Assembly (NCBI GenBank): GCA_012064415.1
Contig: SSNU01000303.1
Span: 1-14,448 of the forward strand
Source of the DNA: Gyrodactylus bullatarudis
Lineage: Eukaryota > Platyhelminthes > Monogenea > Gyrodactylidea > Gyrodactylidae
Reading direction: 5' to 3'
Length of the DNA: 14,448 nucleotides
The notes beneath the pieces were generated by a model. The model was not told the origin of the DNA and made no database searches. It was given only the letters and a program-made list of their open reading frames with translations. Made by a program: the position numbers and the translations under genes. Shown in pieces: positions 7,414 to 14,448 of the stretch. The first letter of the stretch is position 1, and each line of letters opens with the position of its first letter.

Positions 7414-8205
7414 ATAATCGGATACTCAAGGAAATTGAAAGAAAACTACGAAGTTTTTCAAAAATTTTTAAATTTGTCCAACTATTCGCGCTATCAATGG
7501 AAAGTTATCGGAGATTTCAAAGTTATAAATATTTTATCCGGTCTTCAACAATGTTCATGTAAATATCCTTGTATTTTCTGTCTTAGGGACTCAAAAGGCT
7601 TTTCCTGACATAGAGAACAGCTTATTTGGCCAGAGAGACCTGACAATTTAGAAAACAAGATTCGTCCTCAGCTGATTGAAAAAGAAGACATACTACTACC
7701 TCCACTTCATATTAAGCTTGGACTTGGCACACAATTTATAAAAAATTTAAGCAATCGTTCAGAAGTTAAGACTTTGTTTCCGAATAAATCTGAAGCAAAG
7801 ATAGCCAATGGCTGCTTCACTGGGCCGGAACTTAAGAAGCTCATGAATAGTACAACGTTTAAAGGCTCTCTTAATCAGGCTGAAGAAAGAGCATGGAATT
7901 CTTTCGTACGACTTTGTAATGAGTTCTTCGGAAATTACAAAGCTCCTAACTATAGACAGTTGGTTGCTGAGACAATTGGTAATTTCCTTGATATGGGCTG
8001 TTAAATGAGTAAGAAGAGCGTAAAGATGCATTATCTGGCATCTCACCTGGACAAATTTCCTGCAGGCTATTTAGGATCAATATCAGATGAACACGGTGAA
8101 CGGATTCATCAAGATATTAAAAATTTTGAGAAAAGATTTACCAACGAAAAAAATTGTATTTGTGATTATACCTGGTTCATAAAAATAAAAAATAAAAACA
8201 ATTAA
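7414..8205 (+). pseudogene. Copy A of an unnamed family (SDEHGERxHQDI), candidate transposase, N-terminally truncated
   Basis: One reading frame runs from after a TAG (7411-7413) to TAA 8203-8205. It is broken only by TGA 7606-7608 and TAA 8002-8004. Motifs in order: IIGYSRKLKENYE; WKVIGDFKVI with an Asp at 7513; KYPCIFCLRDSKG with Cys at 7570 and 7579; LLPPLHIKLGLG (7693-7728); FTGPELKKLM; then, after the TAA, MHYLASHLDKFP and SDEHGERIHQDI (8083-8118). From memory this motif series recurs in many unnamed proteins of insects, crustaceans and cnidarians. The Asp-bearing strand after a predicted helix and the acidic SDEHGE block suggest an RNase H-like catalytic fold with a zinc-binding insert; this is inference. 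The element's inverted repeats enclose the gene, supporting a transposition role. The zinc-type N terminus and the IDSS strand seen in copy B (13477-14448) are absent here. Confidence 0.72.
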
Positions 8206-8701
8206 TTCAATTGTAAAATGACTTATTGTAAACCATTCCACTTGAGAAATCGAAAAAATGACTTAAGGGGTCGATGTAAAGGTTGACTAAGTATACCACT
8301 TGAGAGTCCAAAAATGTAAACAATGTTATTAGTAATGATTGAAAAACAGATATCATTTTAAAGCTGGAAAATTTTTCTGCAAGATCCATTAAAAAAGTTA
8401 TGTACTTGAGTGTTCATAGATGAGATATTCCAGCTTAAAGAGAAAGAACCATGTTTTTCCGAGATAATTTCTTACGTTTTTTCACATTTGAAAAGCTGTA
8501 TTTTCTCAACTAAATAAAATAGAGAACTAGTTTTTTTTCTATGTTATTCAAAAATTAATGGTCTTACTAATCAGACCTTGATGATGACTCTCCAGTTTCT
8601 GAATCAGTTGCTATGTCACTTTAGTAACCACCCGACAACTAAATTCTACACAAAAACTTCAAGATCAAATTACTCAAGATTCTGAATCTGATAAAACCTG
8701 A
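8206..8701. other. Non-coding 3' part of the inverted-repeat element
   Basis: About 500 bp between the end of the gene remnant and the right inverted repeat. No convincing frame is present: the 60-codon minus-strand frame at 8207-8389 lacks any motif. The only structure I see is a 16-bp tandem duplication, TGAATCTGATAAAACC at 8683-8698 and TGAACCTGATAAAACT at 8699-8714 (14 of 16 identical), which overlaps the inner edge of the right repeat. Confidence 0.55.
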
Positions 8702-8805
8702 ACCTGATAAAACTAATTACATATTCGGAATCAGCGTAAAATTATGAACAAGATGAAAGTTATTTCATTCAATCTCCATAAAAAGTTTTTTTTTTCGAGC
8801 AGTGT
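8702..8805 (-). repeat. Right terminal inverted repeat (104 bp)
   Basis: This is the reverse complement of the left repeat at 7279-7375 and ends in GAGCAGTGT. It carries a pure A/T run (GTTTTTTTTTTCG when read on the plus strand, about 8785-8797) that accounts for its extra length. TA follows at 8806-8807. Confidence 0.85.
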
Positions 8806-8813
8806 TATCTTGA

Positions 8814-9277
8814 ATGAATCTTTTAACTTTAACCACTATCTTCAAAGAGCACAATTGTCTTTCTAGACAAATCATTCAAATATATATAATGACTTGATCC
8901 CACACAAAATTGTCCTCCGTTGTGATCGATCAGCTGAACACAGATTCCGACTGGCATGGCTAGCCGAGAAAAAGTAAAAGGGAAAAGCGGCTGAAGAACT
9001 AAACAAAGAACTGTCGAATTCTAACGCCTATTCGCTCCGTTAATATCACGCCAGTCATTGCAACACAATCAATTCAGTCTAATGGGACAAAAAGGTGCTC
9101 AATGATCCAGCTCAAAATCCAGAAACAAATCAATCTGAAAGGATTTTCCCACACCCTTCAAAAATTCTGTTATGGAATGCGAGATCAATCCTTCCATCAT
9201 TGTTTAACTTGAAGAAATACATTATTTCCCACGCTCCAGATATTCTGATCATAACAGAAATCATATACAGTCAATAA
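8814..9277 (+). pseudogene. LINE fragment: start of APE-type endonuclease, with degraded upstream frame
   Basis: The clear part is SKILLWNARSILPSLFNLKK followed by HAPDILIITE (about 9155-9262). This matches the first strand (WNARS), first helix, and the ETwl-type strand of a LINE endonuclease. The frame then closes at a TAA at 9275-9277, and the rest of the endonuclease is missing. The same reading frame extends left to about 8814 but is interrupted by TAG 8864-8866 and TAA at 8975-8977, 9041-9043 and 9080-9082. Its content (VLRCDRSAEHRFRLAWLAEK, then KAAEELNKEL) looks like eroded protein and may be the end of that element's ORF1; this is uncertain. Its sequence differs from the nearly complete LINE at 3700-7278, so it belongs to another lineage. 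Confidence 0.6.
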
Positions 9278-9590
9278 CCAAGAGAGAAACAAGAATAGTG
9301 GAATGACAAATCAGACGTAGCTTCTCAAAAATAGTGGAATGATATGGTGTATTCGAAGGTATATAAGGCAATTTCATACCCTCTCAAAATCTTAACACAA
9401 GTATAGGATGGATAATTATAATCAAGTCGTATGCAATGAAACCAGTGATTAGCAATTGAAGTTAATTTTTTAACATTACACAACAGAGAAGAGAGTTTAC
9501 ATGTTTTTCAAGGTTTATGATATGAGTCATACCTTATTTTTCATTATTTTGTGTAAAATTGATTTTTTTTCCATCTCCGATCAACTGGTC
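9278..9590. other. Non-coding spacer with a 13-bp direct repeat
   Basis: No gene is supported. AATAGTGGAATGA occurs at 9294-9306 and again at 9330-9342, 36 bp apart. It follows directly after the truncated LINE endonuclease. The pair could be a relic of a small insertion or of slippage. Nothing else stands out. Confidence 0.45.
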
Positions 9591-9746
9591 AGGATGAAAA
9601 AATTTTGTGTTGTTACTCTAAAACAGAAATTATATTTGTGTAAAATCTATTCTGGAAAAATTTCTCCCCTTCGATTTAACGTTAAATTTTGTTGCAAACG
9701 AATAAGGGATATCTTGAAAACAGCAACAGATGAAAATCAATTTTGA
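9591..9746 (+). pseudogene. psq-type helix-turn-helix fragment of a pogo/Tigger-like transposase
   Basis: The last 52 codons of an open frame that ends with TGA read KKFCVVTLKQKLYLCK, then a short turn, then FCCKRIRDILK. This follows the psq helix-turn-helix pattern: a Leu-x-x-Lys-Leu helix, a Gly turn, and a recognition helix ending in I-x-DI-L/K. Pogo, Tigger and jerky-like transposases and their domesticated relatives carry it at the N terminus for DNA binding. The CENP-B-type second domain and the DDE domain do not follow. It is similar to the better psq segment at 13117-13476: both have TLxQKL and FCC before the second helix. The part of the frame before 9591 shows no motif. Confidence 0.45.
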
Positions 9747-10069
9747 AATAAAAAATTATTTTTGATCAGGATCGAGTCTCAAAACGTTGATCAAAAACGG
9801 GGTTTCTTTTAAGGAAAAAAAATCAATATAGAGAAAACCTTGGAATAAAAATATACTGTTGAACTTCAAAAGTAACACACCTATTCTGTACAAAGAAAAT
9901 GTAGTGGTGAAATCTTTAGAACATTACGTCTCACAGATAATTGGGATGTGGAATTGAGGTTTTTAATAAATTTTATTCACTTGAAATCATTGAAAATCAA
10001 AATTTTGACATCAAAGAAATCATTGTTTTAGAACATAGCCCACTTAATATTTTGTTATCTAAAATTTAT
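9747..10069. other. Non-coding spacer with a perfect 10-bp hairpin
   Basis: TTTTTGATCA at 9759-9768 is the exact reverse complement of TGATCAAAAA at 9788-9797, with a 19-nt loop. No other structure or gene is supported in this AT-rich stretch, which ends at the tail of a minus-strand LINE fragment. Confidence 0.45.
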
Positions 10070-10720
10070 AAAAAATATAATAATAATGATAATAAACTTT
10101 ATTGTCATATTATGTCACAAATATTTTATAAAATTGTACAAATCTTATATATTGAAAGAGTTATTTTTCATTATCACTTCATTATTTCTCAAAACTCTAG
10201 TACAAGTTTTAGCATTCCAAAAAGTAGATATGTTTTCTTTAGCAATCTTCAAACACCTATAATACCGTCTATGTCGAAGCAATTTGATTTTCTGAAGTCC
10301 ACTAGAAGGGATGTTTACCAACCAAGAAATCTCTTTTGAATTTGGTCAAGAACAAAGGAAATTGAAATTTTTGATGGAGACCATACACTAGAGCAATATT
10401 CAACTATTGGTCTTGCATACATTTTAAAGAGAAGTAACTTTAGAGCAGCTGATTTTGCAATTCGATGAATATGAAGAGTTATTGCAGCAAATAGGTTTGA
10501 TATTGTCTTGATGTATTTATCAAATCGTAAGTTGAAGTCATATTCGAGGCCAAGATCACGAACCAAAAATTTTCTTTCAAGTACATAATTATTAATACGA
10601 ATGTCTATTGCAAATGACGGGCTAACAAAGGGTATTGTGAAAAAATAGTTTATCAAAATTAATCTTTAAAGATAGAGCATCTAAATCTGATATGAGATCA
10701 TGGACATAATTATCAATAAC
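10070..10720 (-). pseudogene. 5'-truncated LINE: RT thumb region and 3' tail
   Basis: On the minus strand, the frame at 10656-10315 reads VRDLGLEYDFNLRF, a helix, then LLFKMYARPIVEYCSSVWSP and LDQIQKRF. This is the thumb and following region of a LINE reverse transcriptase, parallel to VKDLGVVYNW and RPVIEYCSALWNP of the LINE at 3700-7278 but clearly divergent. A preceding piece (10720-10657, one base out of frame) reads LISDLDALSLKINFDK, the usual helix and lysine motif just upstream of the thumb. After a further frameshift near 10330, the frame continues as IPSSGLQKIKLLRHRRYYR. The 3' end carries AATAAA and an ATT-rich run (about 10075-10095 on the plus strand), which looks like the element tail. 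The polymerase active site and endonuclease are lost. Confidence 0.75.
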
Positions 10721-10722
10721 TG

Positions 10723-10980
10723 ATGTATCAATGGAATTATTTGGGAAAGAGAAACATTTTTAGATCAGCAAATTTAAAAAGTTTGAGGGTTGTTAGATTT
10801 TATTTTGGCAAAAACTATAATTTTGTGGTTGTTTTTAAAAACAATATAATACAAGTCTTGTTGATAAATTTTCCAAAAATGAAAATAACATTTTTGAGGG
10901 CTGTGGTATTTAAATTAAAGTGTAGCTGTGATAAAAGTTATATTGGTCAGAAAATTGGATACTCCATGCCTGGAAATTAA
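10723..10980 (+). pseudogene. Second GIY-YIG endonuclease fragment of a Penelope-like element
   Basis: The 85-codon frame contains FVVVFKNN, then INFPKMKITFLRAVVFKLKC, and SCDKSYIGQK near its end. The pattern VVxK-x-C-x-C-x-x-x-YIGQ is the N-terminal half of a Penelope-type GIY-YIG nuclease, preceded by the usual VFKN segment. The frame stops at TAA 10978-10980 and no further GIY-YIG strand or helix is seen. Residues differ from the minus-strand fragment at 3521-3693 (CDKSYIGQ against CGASYIGR), so this is a different Penelope lineage or an older copy. It begins within a few bases of the 5'-truncated end of the opposite-strand LINE fragment. Confidence 0.65.
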
Positions 10981-10989
10981 TCAACGAAC

Positions 10990-11857
10990 AGGTCTGCAGC
11001 GTAGGGGAACCTCCAAATTTACTGGAAGAAAGAATTTGATGCGTTGTTCCCAATGTGGTTAATCTTATTCTATCTTAAGAGGTAATTTGTCAATAATTAT
11101 TTTTCAAGGTACTTTTCTTCAAGAAAAAAATAAGCTTCTCTATGTTGATCCAGCTAACCTATTATTTCGCTACCGGAAGAACATATAGGAATATAACTGC
11201 TAGCATTAATATTAGTCAGGCAACTATGTTCCTATTTCGACCTTTTCCGCAGACTTTTTAAGAATCAAGCAGAATTTGATCAAGATTGGTGGCAAAGGTC
11301 ATATGGTTGAGATGGACGAAACAAAGCTTGCCAAGAGAAAATATCATCGCGGTCGAATTCTAAGACGTGAATGGGTCCTGGGTGCTTACGACAGGGAAAC
11401 TAAACGAATTCACCTTAAAATTGTTACGGAGCGTAACCAAATCATTGGAGCTTTTATAGATGAAAATATTCTTGTTGGGTCCACATTAGTCTCTGATGAG
11501 TGGCTGGGATATTCCGCTTGGGCCACTGCTGGTTATTGGCATGTAACTTATGTAGATCCCATAGACCCTTCCATTCACACAAACACAGTGGAAAGATTAT
11601 GGCGTTCTATGAAGGAGAGTATCAACAGAACAGTAGCAATGCACAGAATTGCTGGTGAAGTTAAAATATTTGAATACCTTTATAATCACAATACTATAGA
11701 TTGGCAAGGTATTTTCAATTGCCTTCTTTCATCATTTTTTCATCCTGTAAACAGAGATATTCAACTTGAACCTGTCGACCAACATGATGCCAATATGTTT
11801 GTCCAAGATGAAGACAATGATGATGTTGACTTAAATAATTCATTGTTTAATTATTGA
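10990..11857 (+). pseudogene. Merlin-type (IS1595-like) DDE transposase, N-terminal half damaged
   Basis: The intact 193-codon frame at 11276-11857 is the catalytic half. It contains KIGGKGHMVEMDETK (Asp14 of this frame), the RKYHRGR basic block, WVLGAYDRET, STLVSDEWLGY (Asp74), and HTNTVERLWRSMK (Glu106), then LYNHN near the end. This is the ISXO2/IS1595 domain, which in eukaryotes defines Merlin elements. The upstream part is in the same frame (ATG at 11039): MRCSQCG with Cys codons at 11045 and 11054, a TAA at 11060-11062, then FQGTFLQEKNKL. That is the zinc-ribbon N terminus. A helix-turn-helix-like piece (ATGRTYRNITASINISQATM, about 11150-11215) lies in another frame. Two small compensating indels therefore broke the middle. 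The Asp74-Glu106 spacing is shorter than usual and the histidine-containing segment before HTN looks shortened. Terminal repeats were not found. Confidence 0.82.
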
Positions 11858-12575
11858 CTTTTTATACTTTTATATTGTTAATTATGCTTGCCATAAATAG
11901 GTATTTTAAAAACATTCAGTGGCTTTATTGATTGAATTCTGTTATTGAAACTCATTCTTTTCTATTTTAATAGTTTTAAATTTAATTAAGTGCATTTAAA
12001 TGAGATTGGGATTGATCAAAAGAGAGAACTCAGATAAGACAGTTCAGATTTTTTTCGTCCACTGTACCTCAACTAGAGCATCAGTTGATGTATTACGTCA
12101 AGTATATGAGTTCAATAGGTTGATTGATGTATTGGAACATACCTTAATAGATAATTAATCTTTCTATAACAGAGATCAATTTTAAGTTAATTTCTACCAA
12201 ATCTTGAAGCAAAGTTTCTTGTTGAAATCAGCAGCAACTTTAATAGAAGTTCCACAGTTCGAGTTTGCTACCTTTTTCCATAAATTCATAGGATATGAAG
12301 ATTTCTCCTGGCATTCAATATAAAACTTTTGAAGCCTAAGATTTTTGATATACTTTCCATTCCATTCAAAATATGCATCGACCTTTTTATTATTATTTAA
12401 CATTTTTCATTCTGAGTTCAAATTTTTTCATTCTTAATTGATAATATTTCAATCTGAGTCAAAAAAAATCAAAACTAATTTGTAAATTTTTTTTAGCATT
12501 CTGAATTTTTTATTCTTTCCTCAATTTTCTTACGAAAAAAATCTATTTCGTTCGACCAATGGAATTCTTTTTAAA
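11858..12575. other. AT-rich spacer with short repeats; no supported gene
   Basis: A 69-codon minus-strand frame at 12194-12403 has no recognisable motif, though its composition is less biased than its surroundings; I cannot assign it. Before the mariner-like frame, CATTCTGA occurs at 12408 and 12497, with CATTCTTA at 12429, all followed by A/T runs. They may be subterminal repeats of the element at 12576. No terminal inverted repeat was established. Confidence 0.4.
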
Positions 12576-13122
12576 ATGCCACGCTATCGTAAACACGATG
12601 ATAAGGTTAGAGCCAAGATTTTGGAATTAGTTGAGGAAGGTAAACCCTGGAAGGAATTTGCTGCAAATTCTGATGTCCCGTATCATACAGCCTATAATTG
12701 GATCAAATTTGGAGAGATCCAGCCAAAATCTCGTGGTGGTACAAATTCGACTAAAAAGACACCTGAAATCATGCATGCTATTATTCAAAAAATTGAGTCT
12801 AATCCTTCAATGACTGCAAAGAATTTGTTCATGCACGTTTTAATTTGGAAATTGGTCAATCCACTTTACTAAATTGGCTTGATGGAGAGTTTTATTCCCT
12901 AAAAGATGTTCGTAATATTCCGGTTGGAATGAATACATTGGAAAATAAAATTAAAAGAAAGGATAACGTTAAAAATTTGATGGAAGATCGGTCTGAAGGT
13001 CGTCATATAATTTGGCTGGACGAAACAAATTTTAATCTTTTCTGTAAACGAACACAAGGACGATCAAAGATTGGAGTCAGAGCTAATATAATTAATCCAA
13101 ATTCAAAAGGTCTTAATTTACA
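12576..13122 (+). pseudogene. Truncated Tc1/mariner-like (IS630 superfamily) transposase
   Basis: The ATG at 12576 starts MPRYRKHDDKVRAKILELVE, followed by FAANSDVPYHTAYNWIK. This is a helix-turn-helix DNA-binding domain with a second linker rich in Lys/Ser/Thr. A frameshift near 12831-12836 moves the frame by one base. The protein then continues as ARFNLEIGQSTLLNWLDG, a second helix-turn-helix-like part, and HIIWLDETNFNLFC, in which the first catalytic Asp (codon 13019-13021) of the DD[E/D] triad sits. KGLNLH follows at about 13105-13122, after which the homology ends. A psq-type sequence takes over, so the second and third catalytic acids are missing. The last residues before TAA 13142-13144 (LSKNLA) are already foreign. 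Confidence 0.75.
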
Positions 13123-13476
13123 CTTGAGCAAAAACTTAGCATAACACGCTTAAGAGACGATGGAATAGCCATCAATTGTGCTCTTGAATTTTGTTGCTCG
13201 GAAAGCCTCATATATAAAATTTTGCATGAGAAAAAAAAAATAGAAAGATTTCAGACTGAAGATCCAAGAACTAAGCGATCATCAATCTACTGTTGCAATA
13301 AGATATTTGAAAAAAAGCTTCTTGATATGATCAAAGGATTATCTCAATCTGTTACTCGTGACATGATATTCGAAATGGCTCAAATAATCAAAGAAAAATT
13401 AGATGTCACTTTATCAGAAGGCTGGTACATGAGTTTCATGTCAAGACAAAGAAAAATTCCAAGTCAGTCGAACTAA
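13117..13476 (+). pseudogene. psq plus CENP-B-type DNA-binding segment (pogo/Tigger-like)
   Basis: Open from 13117 (after TAA 13114-13116) to TAA 13474-13476. A psq helix-turn-helix comes first: TLEQKLSITRLRDDG, then CALEFCCSESLIYKILHEKK. It is followed by a CENP-B-like second helix-turn-helix: FEKKLLDMIKGLSQSVTRDM, MAQIIKEKL, and LSEGWYMSFMSRQRK (Gly-Trp at 13420-13425). This pair binds transposon ends in pogo/Tigger elements and is shared with CENP-B and jerky proteins. No ATG opens the frame near its left edge (first ATG inside is at 13225), and it starts exactly where the mariner-like homology ends. No pogo-type DDE domain follows. Instead, the same frame goes on past the TAA into the family described at 13477-14448. 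Confidence 0.6.
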
Positions 13477-14448
13477 ACCCCTAACTATTTCAGGACGCCC
13501 ATCATACGTAACACATCTTTTGCCCCTAATAAAATTTGTACATCATGTTATTCCAAAATAACAAGCAGAAATCCGTGTTCAACAAGAAATCGAATAAAGA
13601 TATGGTCAGAACCTTGGTATCATCAAGAAGATTGTTACTTCTGTAATACTGTTCTCGTACCTTGTATGAAGACCTCACTGCATGTAAGCATAGTATTTAA
13701 CTTTTAAGCAATACCCTGTTACGAGAAGTTGTCGAGATTTGAATATAAGAAATTTACGGCAAGTAAATGTGAATTCACCAGGATAACATTGATTCAGCTT
13801 CACCTGTCAATGTTGAATTACCTAAAGATCGAAATAGATCAAAAATTCCTAGATAACCTCATCAGAGAAGCAGATCTATCGAAGAAAAAATCTGTGAAAA
13901 TTGCCCAGATGATCTTATCAAAAGTTGTTGAAGGTACCGGAGTTACATCATCTCAGTACAAATACAGAGACGTCCCTTACCGAGGTTTTTTCACAACTGA
14001 AAAGGAGCTTACATTTTGCCATGATGTGGCGGGATTATTTGGGAAATTGAACTACGAAATGATGGTGGAAGAAACCAGATTGTTTATTGACTCTTCATCA
14101 AAGTTGTTTTACTAAGTAATACAGGCTCTTTTCCTGGAATACCAATTGCTTATAGTCGTGAACTGAGCGAAGAATATGAAGCTATCTCGATGATCTTAAA
14201 GAAGATCAACTACTTCCAATACAACTTTAAGATCATTTGTGATTTTCAAATAATTGCATTGCTTAATGGACTTCAACTCGGAAATACCAAATATCCTTGT
14301 TTCTTGTGTCTTTGGGATTCCAGAGGTCGAAATGATCATTACACTGCTCAGCAAATAGAAGAAAGAACAGAAGAACTGATTAAAAATAAAATCAGACCAT
14401 CAATTGTTCCTAGAGAAAGAATTTTGCTGCCCCCATTACATATCAAAC
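13477..14448 (+). pseudogene. Copy B of the unnamed SDEHGER-type family, N-terminal and core part, runs off the window
   Basis: From 13477 the frame reads ICTSCYSKI (Cys at 13537 and 13546), then IWSEPWYHQEDCYFC (Cys at 13633 and 13642), a C2...C2 zinc-like pair. TAA 13705-13707 interrupts it. In the same frame, 13729-14115 gives IREADLSKKKSVKIAQ, a helical block, FTTEKELTFCHDVAGL, and RLFIDSSS with Asp at 14089. A small deletion near 14095-14100 moves the rest to another frame, open to the end of the window: KVVLLSNTGSFPGIPIAYSR, FKIICDFQII (Asp at 14241), KYPCFLCLWDSRG (Cys at 14298 and 14307), and LLPPLHIK at the edge. The last 100 residues align directly with copy A at 7414. Asp14089 on a hydrophobic strand and Asp14241 on a second one look like the first two acids of an RNase H-type fold; this is inference. 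No inverted repeat like that of copy A is visible to its left. Confidence 0.7.

Larger units (their letters stand above)
7279..8805. mobile_element. DNA-transposon-like element with ~100-bp terminal inverted repeats, unnamed family
   Basis: The two ends, 7279-7375 and 8702-8805, are inverted copies of each other, starting ACACTG and ending CAGTGT. TA stands immediately outside each end (7277-7278 and 8806-8807), so a TA target duplication is possible, although two bases are weak proof. Between the repeats lies a 264-codon frame with two stops that encodes the C-terminal two thirds of an unnamed invertebrate family. About 38 bp separate the left repeat from the point where homology starts, so the N-terminal part of the gene has been deleted. 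The inserted 1.5 kb sits exactly at the tail of the LINE. The arrangement (inverted repeats, one gene, tight boundaries) is that of a cut-and-paste transposon, yet the gene matches none of the transposase families I recognise. Confidence 0.75.

Noticed and set aside
7759..8046. 95-codon minus-strand frame
   Set aside because: It is antisense to the SDEHGER-type gene remnant and has no motif of its own.
72..8605. Shared GACTCTCCAGTT(T)CTG at about 71-86 and 8587-8602
   Set aside because: Only about 15 bp agree and the flanks do not, so a common element is not supported.
9941..10339. 132-codon plus-strand frame
   Set aside because: It is the opposite strand of the LINE RT tail at 10070-10720, AT-biased and without motifs.
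12194..12403. 69-codon minus-strand frame with KKVDAYFEWNGKYIKN
   Set aside because: Looks slightly protein-like but matches nothing I recognise; too short to call.
1..14448. CRISPR array, tRNA, rRNA or bacterial operon signals
   Set aside because: No regular direct repeats with unique spacers beyond the degenerate 21-bp array, no tRNA cloverleaf or rRNA stretch seen, and gene content is eukaryotic transposon.

Overview
The window looks like repeat-dense nuclear DNA of an invertebrate. It is strongly AT-rich. Its coding remains belong to eukaryotic transposon groups: LINE and Penelope-like retroelements, and hAT, Merlin, Tc1/mariner and pogo-type DNA transposons. There are no operons and no bacterial-style gene packing. 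The mixture fits an arthropod, possibly a copepod, but this is inferred from family content and is uncertain. No host gene, tRNA or rRNA is recognised. Almost every coding stretch carries stops, frameshifts or truncations, so this is a graveyard of nested mobile elements.

Layout. (1) 1-2000: one 5'-incomplete reading frame (420-1121) of a recurrent unnamed invertebrate protein family, in otherwise empty AT-rich DNA. (2) 2001-2316: a degenerate tandem array with an average 21-bp period. (3) 2452-3693, minus strand: a decayed hAT transposase, then a GIY-YIG endonuclease fragment of a Penelope-like element. (4) About 3700-7278, plus strand: a nearly complete LINE with a leucine-zipper/RRM-like ORF1, an APE-type endonuclease, a reverse transcriptase with YADD, and an (ATT)6 tail. 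(5) 7279-8805: a 1.5-kb element bounded by roughly 100-bp inverted terminal repeats and possible TA target duplications. It holds a 264-codon frame with two stops from an unnamed family marked by YPCxxCLxDS, LLPPLHIK and SDEHGERxHQDI. (6) 8814-10720: a LINE endonuclease fragment, a psq helix-turn-helix fragment, and a minus-strand LINE RT tail. (7) 10723-11857: a second Penelope-type GIY-YIG fragment and a Merlin (IS1595-like) transposase. (8) 12576-14448: a mariner-like fragment, then a psq plus CENP-B-type DNA-binding segment. In the same reading frame this is followed by a second, more N-terminal copy of the family in (5), which runs off the window.

The genes do not form a pathway. The most interesting signal is the unnamed family seen twice (7414-8205 and 13477-14448). 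One copy lies inside clear long inverted repeats. Conserved acidic residues and zinc-like Cys pairs make it a candidate for a poorly described DNA transposase, but this rests on motif reading only.
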